The notes: generated by a model not told the origin, from the sequence alone. 64,000 nt of DNA from Brachycybe producta (GCA_036925085.1 JAUPFP010000008.1:5109277-5173276), one strand, 5' to 3'. Counted from the stretch's first letter, positions 11,001 to 23,499 are shown. Numbers and translations are program-made.

Positions 11001-14000
11001 ATGTCGTCTGAAAGTTATGATAAAATTCATAGCAAACATCACAAAAAACACAGTAAAAAGACTAAGGACAGGTACGAGACGTCGTCAGAGTCTGAATTTG
11101 ATAGCTCAGATGACAATGACGACACGAAATCCAAGAAAACCAAACGTTCATCAAGAAGTACGGCTATAAACATCTGTCAAAAACGTCTATTGTGAACCCA
11201 TTTGTTGTAAAAGTTAAATTGTGTGTTCTGTTTGTTTCAAGTGATTCCAGGCCAAGAAATGATGGAGGGGAGTGGATAGCTCACAAATTAAAGCAATTAG
11301 AAGAGGAGAAAATGCGAAAGAAAACTGAGAAACTGTAAATTATATTGTGCAATAGTTTTGTGTTTTCAGTCTAGTTTATGATCTAATTAAAGGGTTTTTA
11401 AATGTTTTTACAGTCGTGACAAGGAACTTGCAAAGTCGTTGGAGACACCAGAAGAGAAAAGACTGAGAAGATTATTAAAGAAAGAAGCAAAAGAACGAAA
11501 GAGGAAGGAACGGATGGGATGGGACAAGGACTACATGGTTTTTTTTCCCACTCTTTCGAATTTTTTCTCATTTCAATAGAATTCTAAAGCAGTTCTTGCT
11601 TTATTTACAGCACTACACGAATACCGACAATCCTTTTGGAGATGCAAATCTTCTCGAGACTTTTGTCTGGCAAAAGAAGATGGACAAAGAAGGATTGGGT
11701 AAAGTTAGCGCAATGGAGATAGAACATCGTAACAAAATGAAACAAGAGGAGAACAAGGTTTTTTTAAGAAATGATTTTGTCTTTTAACTCTGAAATCGAA
11801 TATTGATTTATGTTTTCATATTTTAGTATGAGCTTGAAAAGGTAAAGAAACGGAGATTGGAAAGAGAACAAGAAAGAGCAATGCGTGAAGACGAGATGCA
11901 ACGATTACAACGACAAAAGGAAGCGGCTCAATTTCAGGAATGGGAAAAACAAGAGGATACGTTTCACTTGCAGCAAGCATTGTTACGATCTAAGATACGA
12001 ATTGACGATGGGAGAGGTTAACATTAAAGAGACTATAAAAAGGACTAAAGAGACTGTTCTGGTGATCTAACAGCCCGATATTTTTGTTTCAGCAAAACCG
12101 ATTGATCTTTTAGCGAAATACATCAGCACGGAGGACGAGGATTTAGCCGTTGAAATGCATGAACCTTACACCTACCTAAATGGATTGACGATCCGTGACC
12201 TCGAGGACTTGCTAGAAGACATCAAGGTTTACATGGAACTGGAAAAAGGAAAGAACCTCGATTACTGGAATGATATCACTATAATTGTCGAGGAAGAGTT
12301 GTACAAACTACGGAAGGTCGACGTTGCCAATCGAGGTTTTATTGCAACCTCATCTCTCTCCCCGATTGGAAATCGATTGTTAAGACTAACTCTTGTTAAT
12401 TCCCGTTCTTTTAGATCGTTACGGAGATCGAAGAGAAGGTATAAACGCTTCAGTCACTAACGAAGTTTCCACAGTCTTTAAAGGGAAGACTCACGACCAA
12501 TTGTCTGCAATGCACGACCAGATCGTAAAGAAGATTACAAGCGGAGAAGATGGAATAGACATTGGTAATCATTGGTAACCTTGAAAGACGTTGTTCAAAA
12601 TATTCACTAAATGTGGTCGTATTTTTAAGGATATTGGGAGTCGTTGTTATCTCAGTTGAAAGCTCAGATGGCAAGAGCGAGACTCAGAGACAGACATCAA
12701 GAGAATCTACGACGAAAATTATTTCAACTGAAACAAGAGGCATTAATAATTTACACACAAATGTTTTTTTTTTTTAAAGTTTTACATTTGAATTATTGTT
12801 TTATATAGCAAGGAGTCGAAGCAGAACCCGTATTTCCAATCGCAGATGCTTCGACTTCAAGATCATCTTCGACGGACGTGGTACTAAAATTAGAAGATAG
12901 TCCACGACCGGGACCATCTCAGAGTAAACCATTGAGTGATACAGAAGATACCAACGAACCAAACGAGTTCGTCTGCAAAATTAAACAAACGCGTTTCCTG
13001 CATGTTCTAATCGTTTTTTTTTTGTCATTTTTGAAAGAGAGGAACCCGTTCTTACGGAAGAAGATCTTAGAGATCACAGTATGGAGGAATACGTTTCGGG
13101 TGGTTACTCTCCGAGACTCATCCGCCAGGAAGAAATGGAACCTGGAACTTTGCTCGTTTCGCCAGAAGATGATCGTAAATGCTTGGAATTTGCACGCCAT
13201 CAATTGATAGGACGAGGAGCCATTAAAGTAAATAATGAAAATATCTACGAGAGTAATAAAAGATTAGTGATGTAATTGGGCGAGTTACGTTCTTTTTTCA
13301 GACTGCTCAAACGAACGAGGAAAGGGTCTTCGAGATGGAAGCTCGTAAGGGAATGAACGACGACGAAGCCATGTTCAGCGTCGAATCACCATTAGATCAC
13401 AAGATGTACCTGTGGTCGGATAAATATCGACCAAGAAAACCACGTTATTTCAACAGAGTTCACACTGTGTGAATTAATTCTCTTGTACATCTTTTATACC
13501 TAGTCTACACCTGATGATTTAAATATGCAATTAAACAATAAAACGTGTTTCTACAGAGTCGTGCTAAGGAGATACAAACATGATTTGTGTCAATAAAAAG
13601 TTCATTTTGAAAGATAACATGAAAATACCCTCAAAACAGAATTAACTAGAATGTATTTAGCTCAAGTGTAGACTAGGTGATTAGGGTCTCAAACAAATAC
13701 TTTTAACTTCATTTCGATGTTTTATTAAAGGGGTTCGAATGGAATAAATATAATCAGACACATTACGATATGGATAATCCACCGCCGAAGATCGTTCAGG
13801 GTTACAAATTCAACGTAAAGACACGCCTTTTACATATGAATGTGTTGAAACTTATTGTTTAACTGTTTGTGTTTCAGATTTTCTATCCTGATCTTATCGA
13901 TAAAGGCGTCACGCCGGAGTACACATTGGTACACATATTGATTGGAATTATTTTAAAGAAAACAAAACATTTAACGTTGTTTCATTTTATACAGACTGCC

Positions 14001-14258
14001 TGTCCAGACAATCGCGACTTTGCCATTTTACGTTTTCATGCTGGACCTCCTTATGAAGTACTATTTTTGTTTCAACGATACGAAGTCCAGATTAAACTTC
14101 AGTTATTTGTAACAAATTTTTTTCTTCTTCAGGATATTGCTTTCAAAATCGTGAACCGTGAATGGGAATATTCGTATAAACGTGGATTCCGCTGTCAGTT
14201 CCACAATAACATCTTTCAGCTTTGGTTCCATTTCAAGAGATATCGTTATCGTCGTTAA
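11001..14258 (+). CDS. CACTIN: Cactin, spliceosome-associated protein
   Basis: Fifteen exons: 11001-11071, 11242-11334, 11414-11537, 11611-11757, 11827-12016, 12093-12335, 12415-12564, 12630-12739, 12809-12970, 13042-13227, 13302-13466, 13731-13814, 13878-13928, 13995-14057, 14133-14258. These give about 654 residues (human 758). The start is lysine/serine-rich. The mid domain (about 60-375) has LETPEEKRLRRLLKKEAKER, YTNTDNPFGD and KPIDLLAKYIS. The C-terminal domain (about 530-654) has DKYRPRKPRYFNRVHTGFEW and ends FHFKRYRYRR. Cactin is a nuclear factor in late splicing and sister cohesion, first found through fly Cactus. Exon 8 appears to use a GC donor. The exon 1 and exon 9 donors are uncertain: exon 1 could run on through an acidic serine-rich stretch to 11157. 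An AATAAA lies at 14352-14357. Confidence 0.95.
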
Positions 14259-15691
14259 ATATAATCTATTTACCCACGTTCGTTTTACACAAAAATGTCA
14301 AGTGTGAATCACTGATTTTAAACTAAAACATAAAATGAAAGAATAAGTTTTAATAAACTGAAACAAAAATTAATTACAAAAATTTTCTTTTTTTGCAATT
14401 GGTGAAATTTTATAGACATCAAAAATTTTGAACCATGAATGCAATTTTGTTAAAAATGTGTTCTGTATTTCAATCAACATTTATAGAAAAAAGCAAACTG
14501 AATTTTCATATATTAAATTAGAATTTTCAACAAAAAAATAGGTTTATTTGCATTTTTGGTCAGGTTTCAAAATGACCTCTACGCAAGAGATTGTTCAACC
14601 TCGTGTGACACACAATTGTGGATCAACCGTTACTTTGATACTAATAAGAGGTAACAGGATTTTTTGTATCATAATGCACGTTTTGGGTAAGTTTCGGACA
14701 CAATCGTTAAAAGTACAACAAGCCCTTCTACTCAACATTGTCTTCCAATGGCATACATTAATAATCAGGCAAAAAGAGTAAGGTAATTCCTTTTGCCTTT
14801 ATTATTAAGTATTAAATTAAATATGGTGTGAGCCTTTTTCTCTATCTACAATCTTAAGTAACGTCGGGTTTGCACATTTCTAATCTAAAATTGCAAGTTC
14901 TAATTGTAGCATTTTCTTCCTCCAAAATGCTAATGCCTGTAATGTAAACAATTAAACTTTCTTATCTAAATAAGTGCATATATGCTAGTTTATATATAAA
15001 GTTCTTCTATTTAAAGAACTCTTGATTGAACTCAACATACAAAAAAAGAAACAATGACAAATTCTGTTTCAATTACGGGCTCACGTACTATTTTCGAAAC
15101 CACTAAAACGTGTACTTGCTCAAGATAGAAAAGGAGAAAAAAAATAAACTAGAAAGGAATGTACACGTTTAAACTAAACAAACTTAAATAGACCTGGCAA
15201 GCAATTCCACTTTCAACAACAGACTGTATTTTTTTTTTTACTTGAATAATTAATGCCAACAGTTCACAGATAGCATCAACTTCTTCCAAATAAAACCACT
15301 CTTTCATAGGCTATTTTAGCAGCGATTTAAACTTCATCTGATGTCTTCACTAATTAGAAATGATTAAAAACACATTTCAACAAGAAATCTGTGAACAATA
15401 ACAGCTGTTGTCAGGTCTTAAATAAAAACACTAAAAAAAATATATTAACAAGTTTTATAACTGATGTCTTTCGTTTGATATAAAAATTGATTCAGTAACA
15501 GTTAAAATCCAACTACGAATAATCTAATCTTTTGTGTTAGAAGTGATTTTTGAAAAAAAAAAAAAGATCTTTCACGATTCTTAAGTCATGGGATGAAAAA
15601 GTTACGGTTACTCTTCAGGAGTACGCAAAACAGAGCAAACGTGCACTACGGACCAGTTAAGACAACTCGTAGATGATTATCGATAAATACG
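14259..15691. other. Intergenic CACTIN to basigin
   Basis: AT-rich and nearly featureless. It holds the CACTIN 3' UTR and, on the other strand, probably the basigin 3' UTR. A short open frame near 14571 (MTSTQEIVQPRV...) ends near a possible donor, but it has no partner exon and I do not call it. Confidence 0.5.
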
Positions 15692-15922
15692 ATGGCGAAT
15701 ACGTATTATTCAACACCGTCTGAACGTATTGCTGAAAAAGTGAACGAGAAAAGAAAAACGGCAAAAAAGAACGAGAGTGTTCATGAAGATTTAGATTTTG
15801 ATCAGAAAAGGAGTAGGACGAAAGAGAGTCGAGAAGATATAAGAAGAAGAAAATTATTTAAAGGTAGTTTTACTTCCGCTGCCGAACATCTTTCTCTTTC
15901 TGTTCACCGACTGGTTTGCTGA
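15692..15922 (+). CDS. Orphan small ORF or first exon, antisense to basigin 3' end
   Basis: This ATG-initiated 76-codon frame begins MANTYYSTPSERIAEK and runs on with charged, varied, protein-like residues (about 45% K/R/E/D) up to RRRKLFK. There AAAG/GTAGTT at 15862-15863 looks like a splice donor, and the codons after it (GSFTSAAEHLSL) are simply the antisense of the last basigin exon. I do not recognise the family and found no second exon downstream. It could be a small gene, a first exon of an unseen gene, or a chance frame opposite an AT-rich 3' UTR. Confidence 0.3.
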   Translation: MANTYYSTPSERIAEKVNEKRKTAKKNESVHEDLDFDQKRSRTKESREDIRRRKLFKGSFTSAAEHLSLSVHRLVC

Positions 15923-18900
15923 AAAAACAAATAAACAGCAAATTCAAACACACTCGGGTGGTACAAGTTAACCTTCAAAGCGAGCTTTTGCACCTTTCGT
16001 TGTTTTGATCTGTGTCACTCTCTTCGTATTCCTGCTTTGCACGACGTTTCTCGTAGATGAATATGATGGTGCAGAGGACGGCAACTTCGGCGAGAATGCC
16101 GAGGAAAGGCCACAACGCAGCCAACTTGTCTACAAAATGGAAAAAGATGGAAGATCGTTAAATGAGGCACCATTCATTCTGACAGTGTCCAGTTCGATTT
16201 AATTCACTGCCTAAACTATTGAAGCTGAAGGTCAATTCTAATGATTTGAAGTTACACATAAAATGATGCAATAAACAAAAGCATTGCATTTTAATTTGAA
16301 TATTAGGCTAATTATCTTTATGTATGTATAGAAGGTCAGTACTTTTTTTTAAGCTTTTCAAGGCTTCTGGGGCCCATTGAACATTCACCTGAGGTCCTTT
16401 CAGCTCTTTATACAAAACTTAAAACACTTTTCAAAATTTGTCCATTTTTTCAACAGACATTTTTAGGCCATTTGAAAAAATACACCCTGCCCAAGCGCTA
16501 ACGTACCTTTGACTCTAACCATAATTGTGGTGTTGACTTTGTTGACAACATTTTCAACCAAACAAGTGTAAACTGCTCTGTCATCCTCTTGAAGGTGTTC
16601 TATGAGTAGGATGGCATCTGGCACTTTCCTATCATCCGTTAACAGTTTAATGTGTTTGGTCGAGTTGGAGTCGCGAAGTGAAATCCCATCTGAAATGAAA
16701 ACAGAACAGAAGAATACGACCACAAATGAAACGTTTTTGTCGAAACCCTACGAAAGTGAGACAAATCATGACGTCTATGTCCTTCGTCCTTAGCCCCCTC
16801 CCCCTTATAAAATAATCTAACGAGCGGGTCCTCCCCCCGCCTCTAGATAAACATAGGAGAACAATACAACCAACCCTTAAGCCAAGTGATGGTGGGAACC
16901 GGATAACCGACAACTCTGCAATGAAGACGTAAAGGATCGTCTTGAACCAGGTTGGAGGACTTTGGAAACTTCTCGACACGAGCCCTCGCTATAAATTTCA
17001 ACGAATAAAATCAAATCTGTTATCGAAATTATCACCGACAAACGATCGTAGTTGCGGTTGACGTTACTTTTGACTTCCATGCTTCTGTTTCTCGATAAAT
17101 CTCCTTCGATGGCACACATGTACAATCCGGCATCACCATCGACCGTGGCTGCGATCTCCAGTGTGTTGTTATCCTTCAAGATTGAATGTCTTCCACCAGT
17201 CGTACTCAGAGGAACACCATTCTTGAACCTATTATTATCACAAATGATGACAATGTGTATATTTCAAAATTTTAAATTTTGTTTTTTTAAATAGACTGAC
17301 CAGGTGATGTTGACGTGAGAATCTTCCGAAACATTACACTGAATCTGGATTGGTTTTCCCAATTCTAGAACGTAGCCTAGACCTTTCTTCTCCTCATTTG
17401 TCTTAATCTCATCTGTACACCAAAAAAAAAAACCAAAATGAACAAGATATTTTAACAAACAATTTCATGATAAACATTTTTTTATCAATTTATGTCAAAC
17501 ACATCAATGTGATCCAATTTATTTATTTCTATATATTCGTTTCATTCACCATTGATTTAGAATTTTTTGAGGCTACGAGCGTATTTTTTATTCCTCGTAT
17601 TAATCCTATCTAAGATTTTGAATTTTTATTTTTTCAGCTCTTTAAGAAACGTTTTACACACAAGAAAAAAAAAGTACGATCGAACGTTTATCGCACTTTG
17701 TTTGATGAAAAACAAAGACGACTTTTTCATTTCTTTGTGTACTTTCGTAAACTCATTTAATTCCAGGGTTGGCAAAGTTTTTTTTTTTCCAGGGGTGGTA
17801 TTTACCGGATATTACCAAGGTATTTACCGTCTGGAAATAATGGCAATTTTTAAGCCAATTTTTGTTCTCATACAATCTGCTTTTGTACTGACACTTTCTT
17901 TCCGTACAGTTAATTTTCCATGGTATTTTCTCTCGGTTTTAGCAGTAATAACCGGTATTTACCAGTGCCCTGTCCTTTACCCGGTTTTTCCCCAGGATTT
18001 TGCCAACCCTGTTTTTATTTTCTTTAAATTTTTGCAAATGTTTCGAGAGAGCTTTTGAAGTTACCACGGTAATTGTCTGATAAAAACGTACTTTTTTAAT
18101 AAGTCATTTTATATTTTTTAAAAAATGTCTTAATTCTTGATAAAATGACAAATTTTGCTTTTCGATATCAAATGAAAATCACGAAGGAAAAAAAACAAAA
18201 ACAAAATTCACGCGAATCTCACAGAGAAATTAGCAGCAAGCATAAGAAGAAATCATTCAATTCGATCAGTTTTCAGTTTTTATTGTCAAAAAAAAAAACC
18301 CCTAACTAAAATGTCCAGTTTTTCCATTCACTACCACCACACACCTAACAAACAACATATCACAATTTCAACCCATGCCACAAACGGAGCGACCACACTT
18401 GTAGTCAAAATTAACTAGTGGATGGTTAATTGTTAGTTTGTAATTATCTTTTTCATCTTTGTTAGTTCTTCTGGACACTTGTTGGGTTTCCAAAACTTGT
18501 TAAAAAAAAAAATAGGATTTCAATCCAAGATGCGAACCGTAAGTTGCATTCAGACGCGATCGAGAGTGAGTGAGTGTCGTGCGACCACATTCGTCACTCA
18601 CACGAATCGATGCGTCGTCGACAATCGTTCTTACCGAAAATGACACTGATTCTGTGTGAAAGTTCACTGAAACTATAACACTTGTAGTGTCCAGAGTGTC
18701 CTGCATTGGCATTGACCACAGTCAGTCTGGACACTTGATAAGTAACGTTCTTCATTGCTTTGGTCGGAACGTAATTGTCTTCGTCCAAATTCACTCTTTG
18801 TCCCTCTTTCGTCCATTTCAATTGGAGGGTGTGTGGCAATCGGCACGTTATGGTGAAGTTCGTTCCCATCACCACGTATTTAGGACCAGAGTAGAAAACA

Positions 18901-21900
18901 TCGTTCGAAAGAAGAACTTCATTGTCGTAGTCGAATTCATCTTCAACAATATTCAATTTTTCGGTTAGGCCTTGTTTCCATTCGGATGAAAATTTGAAAT
19001 TTTTTTTTGAAAATTTTAAGGCCTTGTTTCCATTGGGATGAAAATTTGTATTTTTTTTTTGGAAAATTTTAAGGCCTTGTTTCCATTGGGATGAAAATTT
19101 GTATTTTTTTTTTTGGAAAATTTTAAGGCCTTGTTTCCATTGGGATGAAAATTTGTATTTTTTTTTTGGAAAATTTTAAGGCCTTGTTTCCATTGTGATG
19201 AAAATTTGAAATTTTTTTTGAAAATTTTAAGGCTTTGTTTCCATTGGGATGAAAATTTGTATTTTTTTTTGAAAATTTTAAGGCCTTGTTTCCATTGTGA
19301 TGAAAATTTGAAATTTTTTTTGAAAATTTTAAGGCTTTGTTTCCATTGGGATGAAAATTTGTATTTTTTTAAAAAATGTTAAGGCTTTGTTTGACCATTG
19401 GGATAAAAATTTCAACTTTTTGAAAATTTCAACTGGTGAAAAATTGAACAAACGTGGCTCCTGCCTATGATAGTGAATAGGCGGGGAGCCAAGTTTCTTC
19501 GATTTTTCACCAGTTGAAATTTTCAAAAAGTTCAAATTTTCATCCCAAGGCCTTGTTTCCACTGGAGTGAAAATTTCAACTTTTTGAAAATTTTAACTGG
19601 TGAAAAATAGAACACACGTAGCCTTTGCCCATTATAGTGAATGGGCAGGGGCCACACGTTTGTTCAATTTTTCACCAGTTGAGGTTTTCACCCGAATGGA
19701 AACAAGGCCTTACTACAGTTTTTTTTACATTGTCACAACCACATGGCATGTTTCCCTATTTCTGTGTGTTCATCATTTATGTTACTCTATGGCACAGTGC
19801 CTGTGTAACATTGTATTTTGTGTGTACCACCCCCCCCCCCCCCTCCTCCTCTTCCTTTTTATACTGTATATTTCTATAAAGAGAATCTATGATTTTTACA
19901 AGGACATCCACAACACAATGCGTGTTCTTAATCATTAAATTATTCTGAGAAAAACAAAAACTCGAAAGTCGTAATTTTAGTAATGGCTAATTCATATTTA
20001 GTGCTAAACTCATGACATTTTGATAATGTTTCATAAAGTTTCATGTAAAAAAAACACGATGATTTTAGCACGAGCTTAGACTTAAAAATCGAAATACTCT
20101 CATAGGCAAGAGCTCTTAGTTGAGCTAAAAAAAAAAAAAAAGCGCGCAAGAGCAGACATACGTTCGTGCTCGTCGATGTTTGCTCGGCGTTCCCTTGAAA
20201 TGTTCACTTTGCATTCATATCGGAGTATACAAGCATTTCAATAATACAATAATCACCGTCCACACTAAACAAGCACGAACATGACTTTTTCTTTGATGTA
20301 CCGCCATCCATCCGATCTTTTATGTAAGCGATGGACGAAAGAGAACGCTCGCTTGCTCTTGTTTGCTTTTTTTTTTTTGGTTTAAACAAAAGGATTCTTG
20401 AATTTTTTATTAACCCTTTTTTTATAAGACAAACGAAACAATCCTAATTTTTTGTTAATCCCTATGACGTCACAAGCTTCTTCTTATGATGAAGCAGGTA
20501 TATCTCATTTATACAGGCAGTTAGAAATAGGTGAAAACTTCAGTTGGCTCCGCCTGTGTTATAACGACTGGCAACTTCTAATTGGCTGGTTATGAAGTCT
20601 GACCTCACATACTCCGACCTTTTCAACGTCAGACTACATAACCAGCCAATTAGAAGTTGCCAGTCGTCATAACAAGGGCGGAGCCAACTGAGGTTTTCAC
20701 CTATTTCTAACTGCCTGTTTCGTTTATGGAAATCGAAACCTGTCCGTCTGTGATTTATTTCACAATGTCTGGGCTTACGTAAGTTACGTTTGCAAGTGCG
20801 TCTTGTGCCCAAGTAATACCAACCAATCAACAATAAGAAAATGACTTTCATTAAATCTTCTTGGCTAAATAATACTCGTCGTCATCTTCTTAGTAAAATG
20901 TTCAAATTGAATTTCTTTTTGAATGACAAACTCATTTATAATTAAGAATCATTTCACAACTTACTTCAGTTGAACAACAACAGCAATTAATCTCTAATGT
21001 CTTAATTGTGACGTCACGAGAAAATGCTTTTTATTATTATTATTATTGAACTCTGTATATCACACAGCTTTACTTTTCTTGGACACCAAACAATGTGTGA
21101 AATATATAAGCCACAACTGAGTAAGACTGGCTTTACAAGGCTACTCTTTGTGGCGCTTCAAAATCGAATGTCAGGCAGCTTCCTTAATACGGACCACACC
21201 ATTGAAACCAGTAGCTTACTGTCAGTACGGGTCTCAATTATATGCCATTGATTATCATTTATCAATGACAGAAAAGAGGTGGTCACCACTTGTAGCAGGA
21301 CAAGCCACTTTCTGCCACTTGTAGCAGGACACAGCCACTTTTTGCCACTTGTAGCAGGACTCAGCCACTCTCTGCCACTCGTAGCAGGACTCAGCCACTC
21401 TCAGCCACTCGTAGCAGGACTCTGCCACTCGTAGCAGGACTCTGCCACTCTTCGCAACTTGTAGCATGTATGAACACCTAATATGATTGTAATCAACGGT
21501 TTCTAAAAACGACCACTTAATAAATAAGGCGCCACAAAGTGGTCCGTGTGAAGCTCGCCTAAAAGTTTTGCAGTAAAACCGACGTTAAGCTCTTCTCCTT
21601 AAGTAGGCTCAACACTTAGCAGAAAATGTGGCCTCCACCGGTCCATCTAATCAATGACGTCAAGTGCCCCCCCCCCCCCCCCCCCTGCGTGTGTATCTGC
21701 GTCTTTTTCATTTTATATGACAACCTCGTTCGTTAGAAAGGTTAACCAAAGGTCAACACCACTTGTGACGTCACAGAAACACTTTTTTCTTCATCATCCT
21801 GTAAATCCCCCCCCCTCCCTCCGCCAAATTATAATGATTTAAACATGACGTCAATTTCAATGAAACGATTGCGACAATTTCCAAAGTGGAAACAAAAAAA

Positions 21901-22442
21901 AACCTTCTTCTAAAAGGCTTGGAAGATGTTTTTTTTTTATTTTTTTAAATTTCAACAAAATATTAAGAATAGATCAGTTAAAAGCCGTTTTCAAACCAGT
22001 TTCTAAAGAAAACAGAGTTTCTGAAGAAAAAGCTTTAATATTTCGTTATAATTTCAAATAAAACACATGAAGATTCCAAAGCGACCTTTTTTGTTTGCCG
22101 TGTTTTTTAGAACAGAAACCTCGATCCTCTCATTAAATATTTATAGTTTAAATCGATGTATAGGGAGAGAGGGAGGTTCTTTTTTTTATTTATTAAGGAT
22201 AGAGAGATCTATCCGAAACCCCCGAAACCCATTTAAACCGTGTCCCAATCGCTAAAAACCCTAAATTTAGAAGCAGAACTTGAAGAAGCTTTTTTTGGAA
22301 ATCAACCTCAATCTCTCGAAATATAAAAATGTTGCTCACAATTATTGCAATGAATGTAAAATAATTTAAAATTTCATTTCTTACCACAAATAGAAAGCGT
22401 TGTGATCAACAACAGTAGAAAACACGTGAAACTTTTCATCAT
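15870..22442 (-). CDS. Basigin/neuroplastin family Ig-domain glycoprotein
   Basis: Eight exons with matching phases: 22385-22442, 18635-18940, 17301-17412, 17068-17228, 16875-16988, 16507-16689, 15994-16129, 15870-15918 (372 residues). The signal peptide is MMKSFTCFLLLLITTLSIC. Three Ig domains follow (about 28-120, 125-215 and 220-305), each with its cysteine pair and a YxC motif (GHYKCYS, GLYMCAI, AVYTCLV). The membrane segment starts LAALWPFLGILAEV, holds the buried glutamate typical of the family, and is followed by YEKRR. The tail ends EKDVRQRK, like vertebrate VRQRN. Family members chaperone monocarboxylate transporters and mediate cell contact. Three Ig domains match long basigin or neuroplastin-65; this gene may be orthologous to both, so I give no symbol. 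Confidence 0.93.
17764..18011. mobile_element. hAT-like MITE in basigin intron 2
   Basis: The ends are CAGGGTTGGCAAA and TTTGCCAACCCTG, with internal GGTATTTACC motifs on both arms. Flanks do not give a clean duplication, so the superfamily is inferred from the CAGGGTTGGC end alone. There is no coding content. Confidence 0.6.
18966..19380. repeat. Satellite array made from a MITE end, about 8 units
   Basis: Units of about 55 bases start GGCCTTGTTTCCATTGGGAT, continue GAAAATTTG, a T-run and AAAATTTTAA, and repeat head to tail. The unit is the terminal part of the MITE pair that follows at 19381-19712. The first unit begins about 24 bases from the acceptor of basigin exon 2. Confidence 0.9.
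19381..19712. mobile_element. Two tandem MITEs with GGCCTTGTTTCCA ends
   Basis: Two foldback units of about 165 bases lie side by side. Each has an arm (GAAAATTTCAACTTTTTGAAA, CAACTGGTGAAAAAT) and a centre with CTATGATAGTGAATAGGCG or a close variant; the second ends TGGAAACAAGGCCTTA. Another copy lies at 31648-31812. No coding content. Confidence 0.8.
20440..20502. repeat. One-armed MITE fragment, GCTTGTGACGTCA family
   Basis: It carries TGACGTCACAAGCTTCTTCT and GATGAAGCAGGTA, the reverse of an arm of the element at 26684-26849. Confidence 0.5.
20513..20718. mobile_element. ACAGGC foldback MITE, copy 1
   Basis: The arms run from ACAGGCAGTTAGAAATAGGT through CTCCGCC to the centre, which carries CCAATTAGAAGTTGCC palindromes. 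The 9-base flanks CTCATTTAT and TTCGTTTAT agree at 7 positions. It belongs with the copies at 41224, about 43611, 45874 and 52603. Confidence 0.8.
21289..21465. repeat. Minisatellite, CCACTCGTAGCAGGACT unit
   Basis: About nine imperfect units of 20-24 bases (GCCACTTGTAGCAGGAC and variants) lie in basigin intron 1. Open frames through it are repeat by-products. Confidence 0.85.
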
Positions 22443-23499
22443 TTCTTTCGTAAAAGCACAGGAAAAAAAAGATGAAAGACCGAAAAAAGACGAAGCAAAA
22501 TCAACAAAATGGAGGAGAAATCAAACGAAGACCTAAATTAAAACACAACATATGAAAAGAAAGCAAAACGAGTGACGCAATCGCAAACGAAATCAACATT
22601 CACAGCGGTTTTTTTTTCCTATTTCATAAACTATCCAATCATAGAACCGATTATTTCTGACGTTTACGGCGGAGCTTAAATAGTTCTGTACAAATAGTCC
22701 GCTCTGTTGATAAAAGCAAAGAAAAGGAGACTAGCGTTTGCACATTAGAATTAGCAGAGCGCATGCGCATCACCAATGGAAACTGCCGATGAGAAGTTCA
22801 CTATAGGTTTGGTTAGGTTAGTTTTCCTATATAAAACTATAAGATGGTAATGCGCATGCGCTCTGCTAATTCTAACGGGCAAACGCTAGTTAAAGGAGTC
22901 CGTTTGGAATGAGAGCAGCACTTGATTTGTGTCTATATGAGAAATTTTAGAGCAACTCTACTTGATTTTTTTTAAATCAGAAGCGCTCAAAGCTTGCATA
23001 TTAATGATATTATGCTCTCAAACATACCCCAATACCACCAATATTTCTTTTAATTAAATCATAATTTTATTCGAATAAATCATATGCGATGGGTTTTTTT
23101 TGCTCGAAAATTAACTGTCCATTAGACTCCATTTGAAATTTACGAGATAAATATCAGCTTTTGTCCATTTGGTTTCCAAGTCTATATTTGCTATTCTCTG
23201 CCTTAAAATGGCACAAAAAATTAAACAGAGCAGAACTAGAGCAGGTCCAAAAGAGACCTTTCGGACAGCACAAATATACACCTTACTCCATAGACAGACG
23301 TCTCGGTACAACAACTTGGGTTGCAACTTGCAACTACTATAATTGTAACGGCGCTTTATGTTAACGCTTTAACGTTATTGTCGATGAAATCTGTAATCAA
23401 AGAAGCTAAAAACGTTTAAAATCCACTGTGTAAAATCTCTAAAAAGGAACTGTTTCTATTTGACTTTTGGAAAATACGAGGGGAAAAAAATAAGTCGCT
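22443..23499. promoter_or_regulatory. Divergent spacer basigin/PHAX
   Basis: It contains both 5' ends. A MITE at 22730-22890 lies about 290 bases from the basigin start and 610 from the PHAX start. The rest is AT-rich, and no TATA box is convincingly placed. Confidence 0.55.
22730..22890. mobile_element. MITE with two NRF1-type palindromes
   Basis: Inverted arms of about 44 bases begin ACTAGCGTTTGC and contain TTAGAATTAGCAGAGCGCAT. Each arm includes GCGCATGCGC (22759-22768 and 22852-22861), the core NRF1 palindrome. The loop has GGTTTGGTTAGGTTAG. It sits in the basigin/PHAX divergent spacer. No coding content. Confidence 0.75.

Noticed and set aside
21255-21467. Small protein with repeated RVAESCYEW
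   Set aside because: It is a minisatellite inside a basigin intron.
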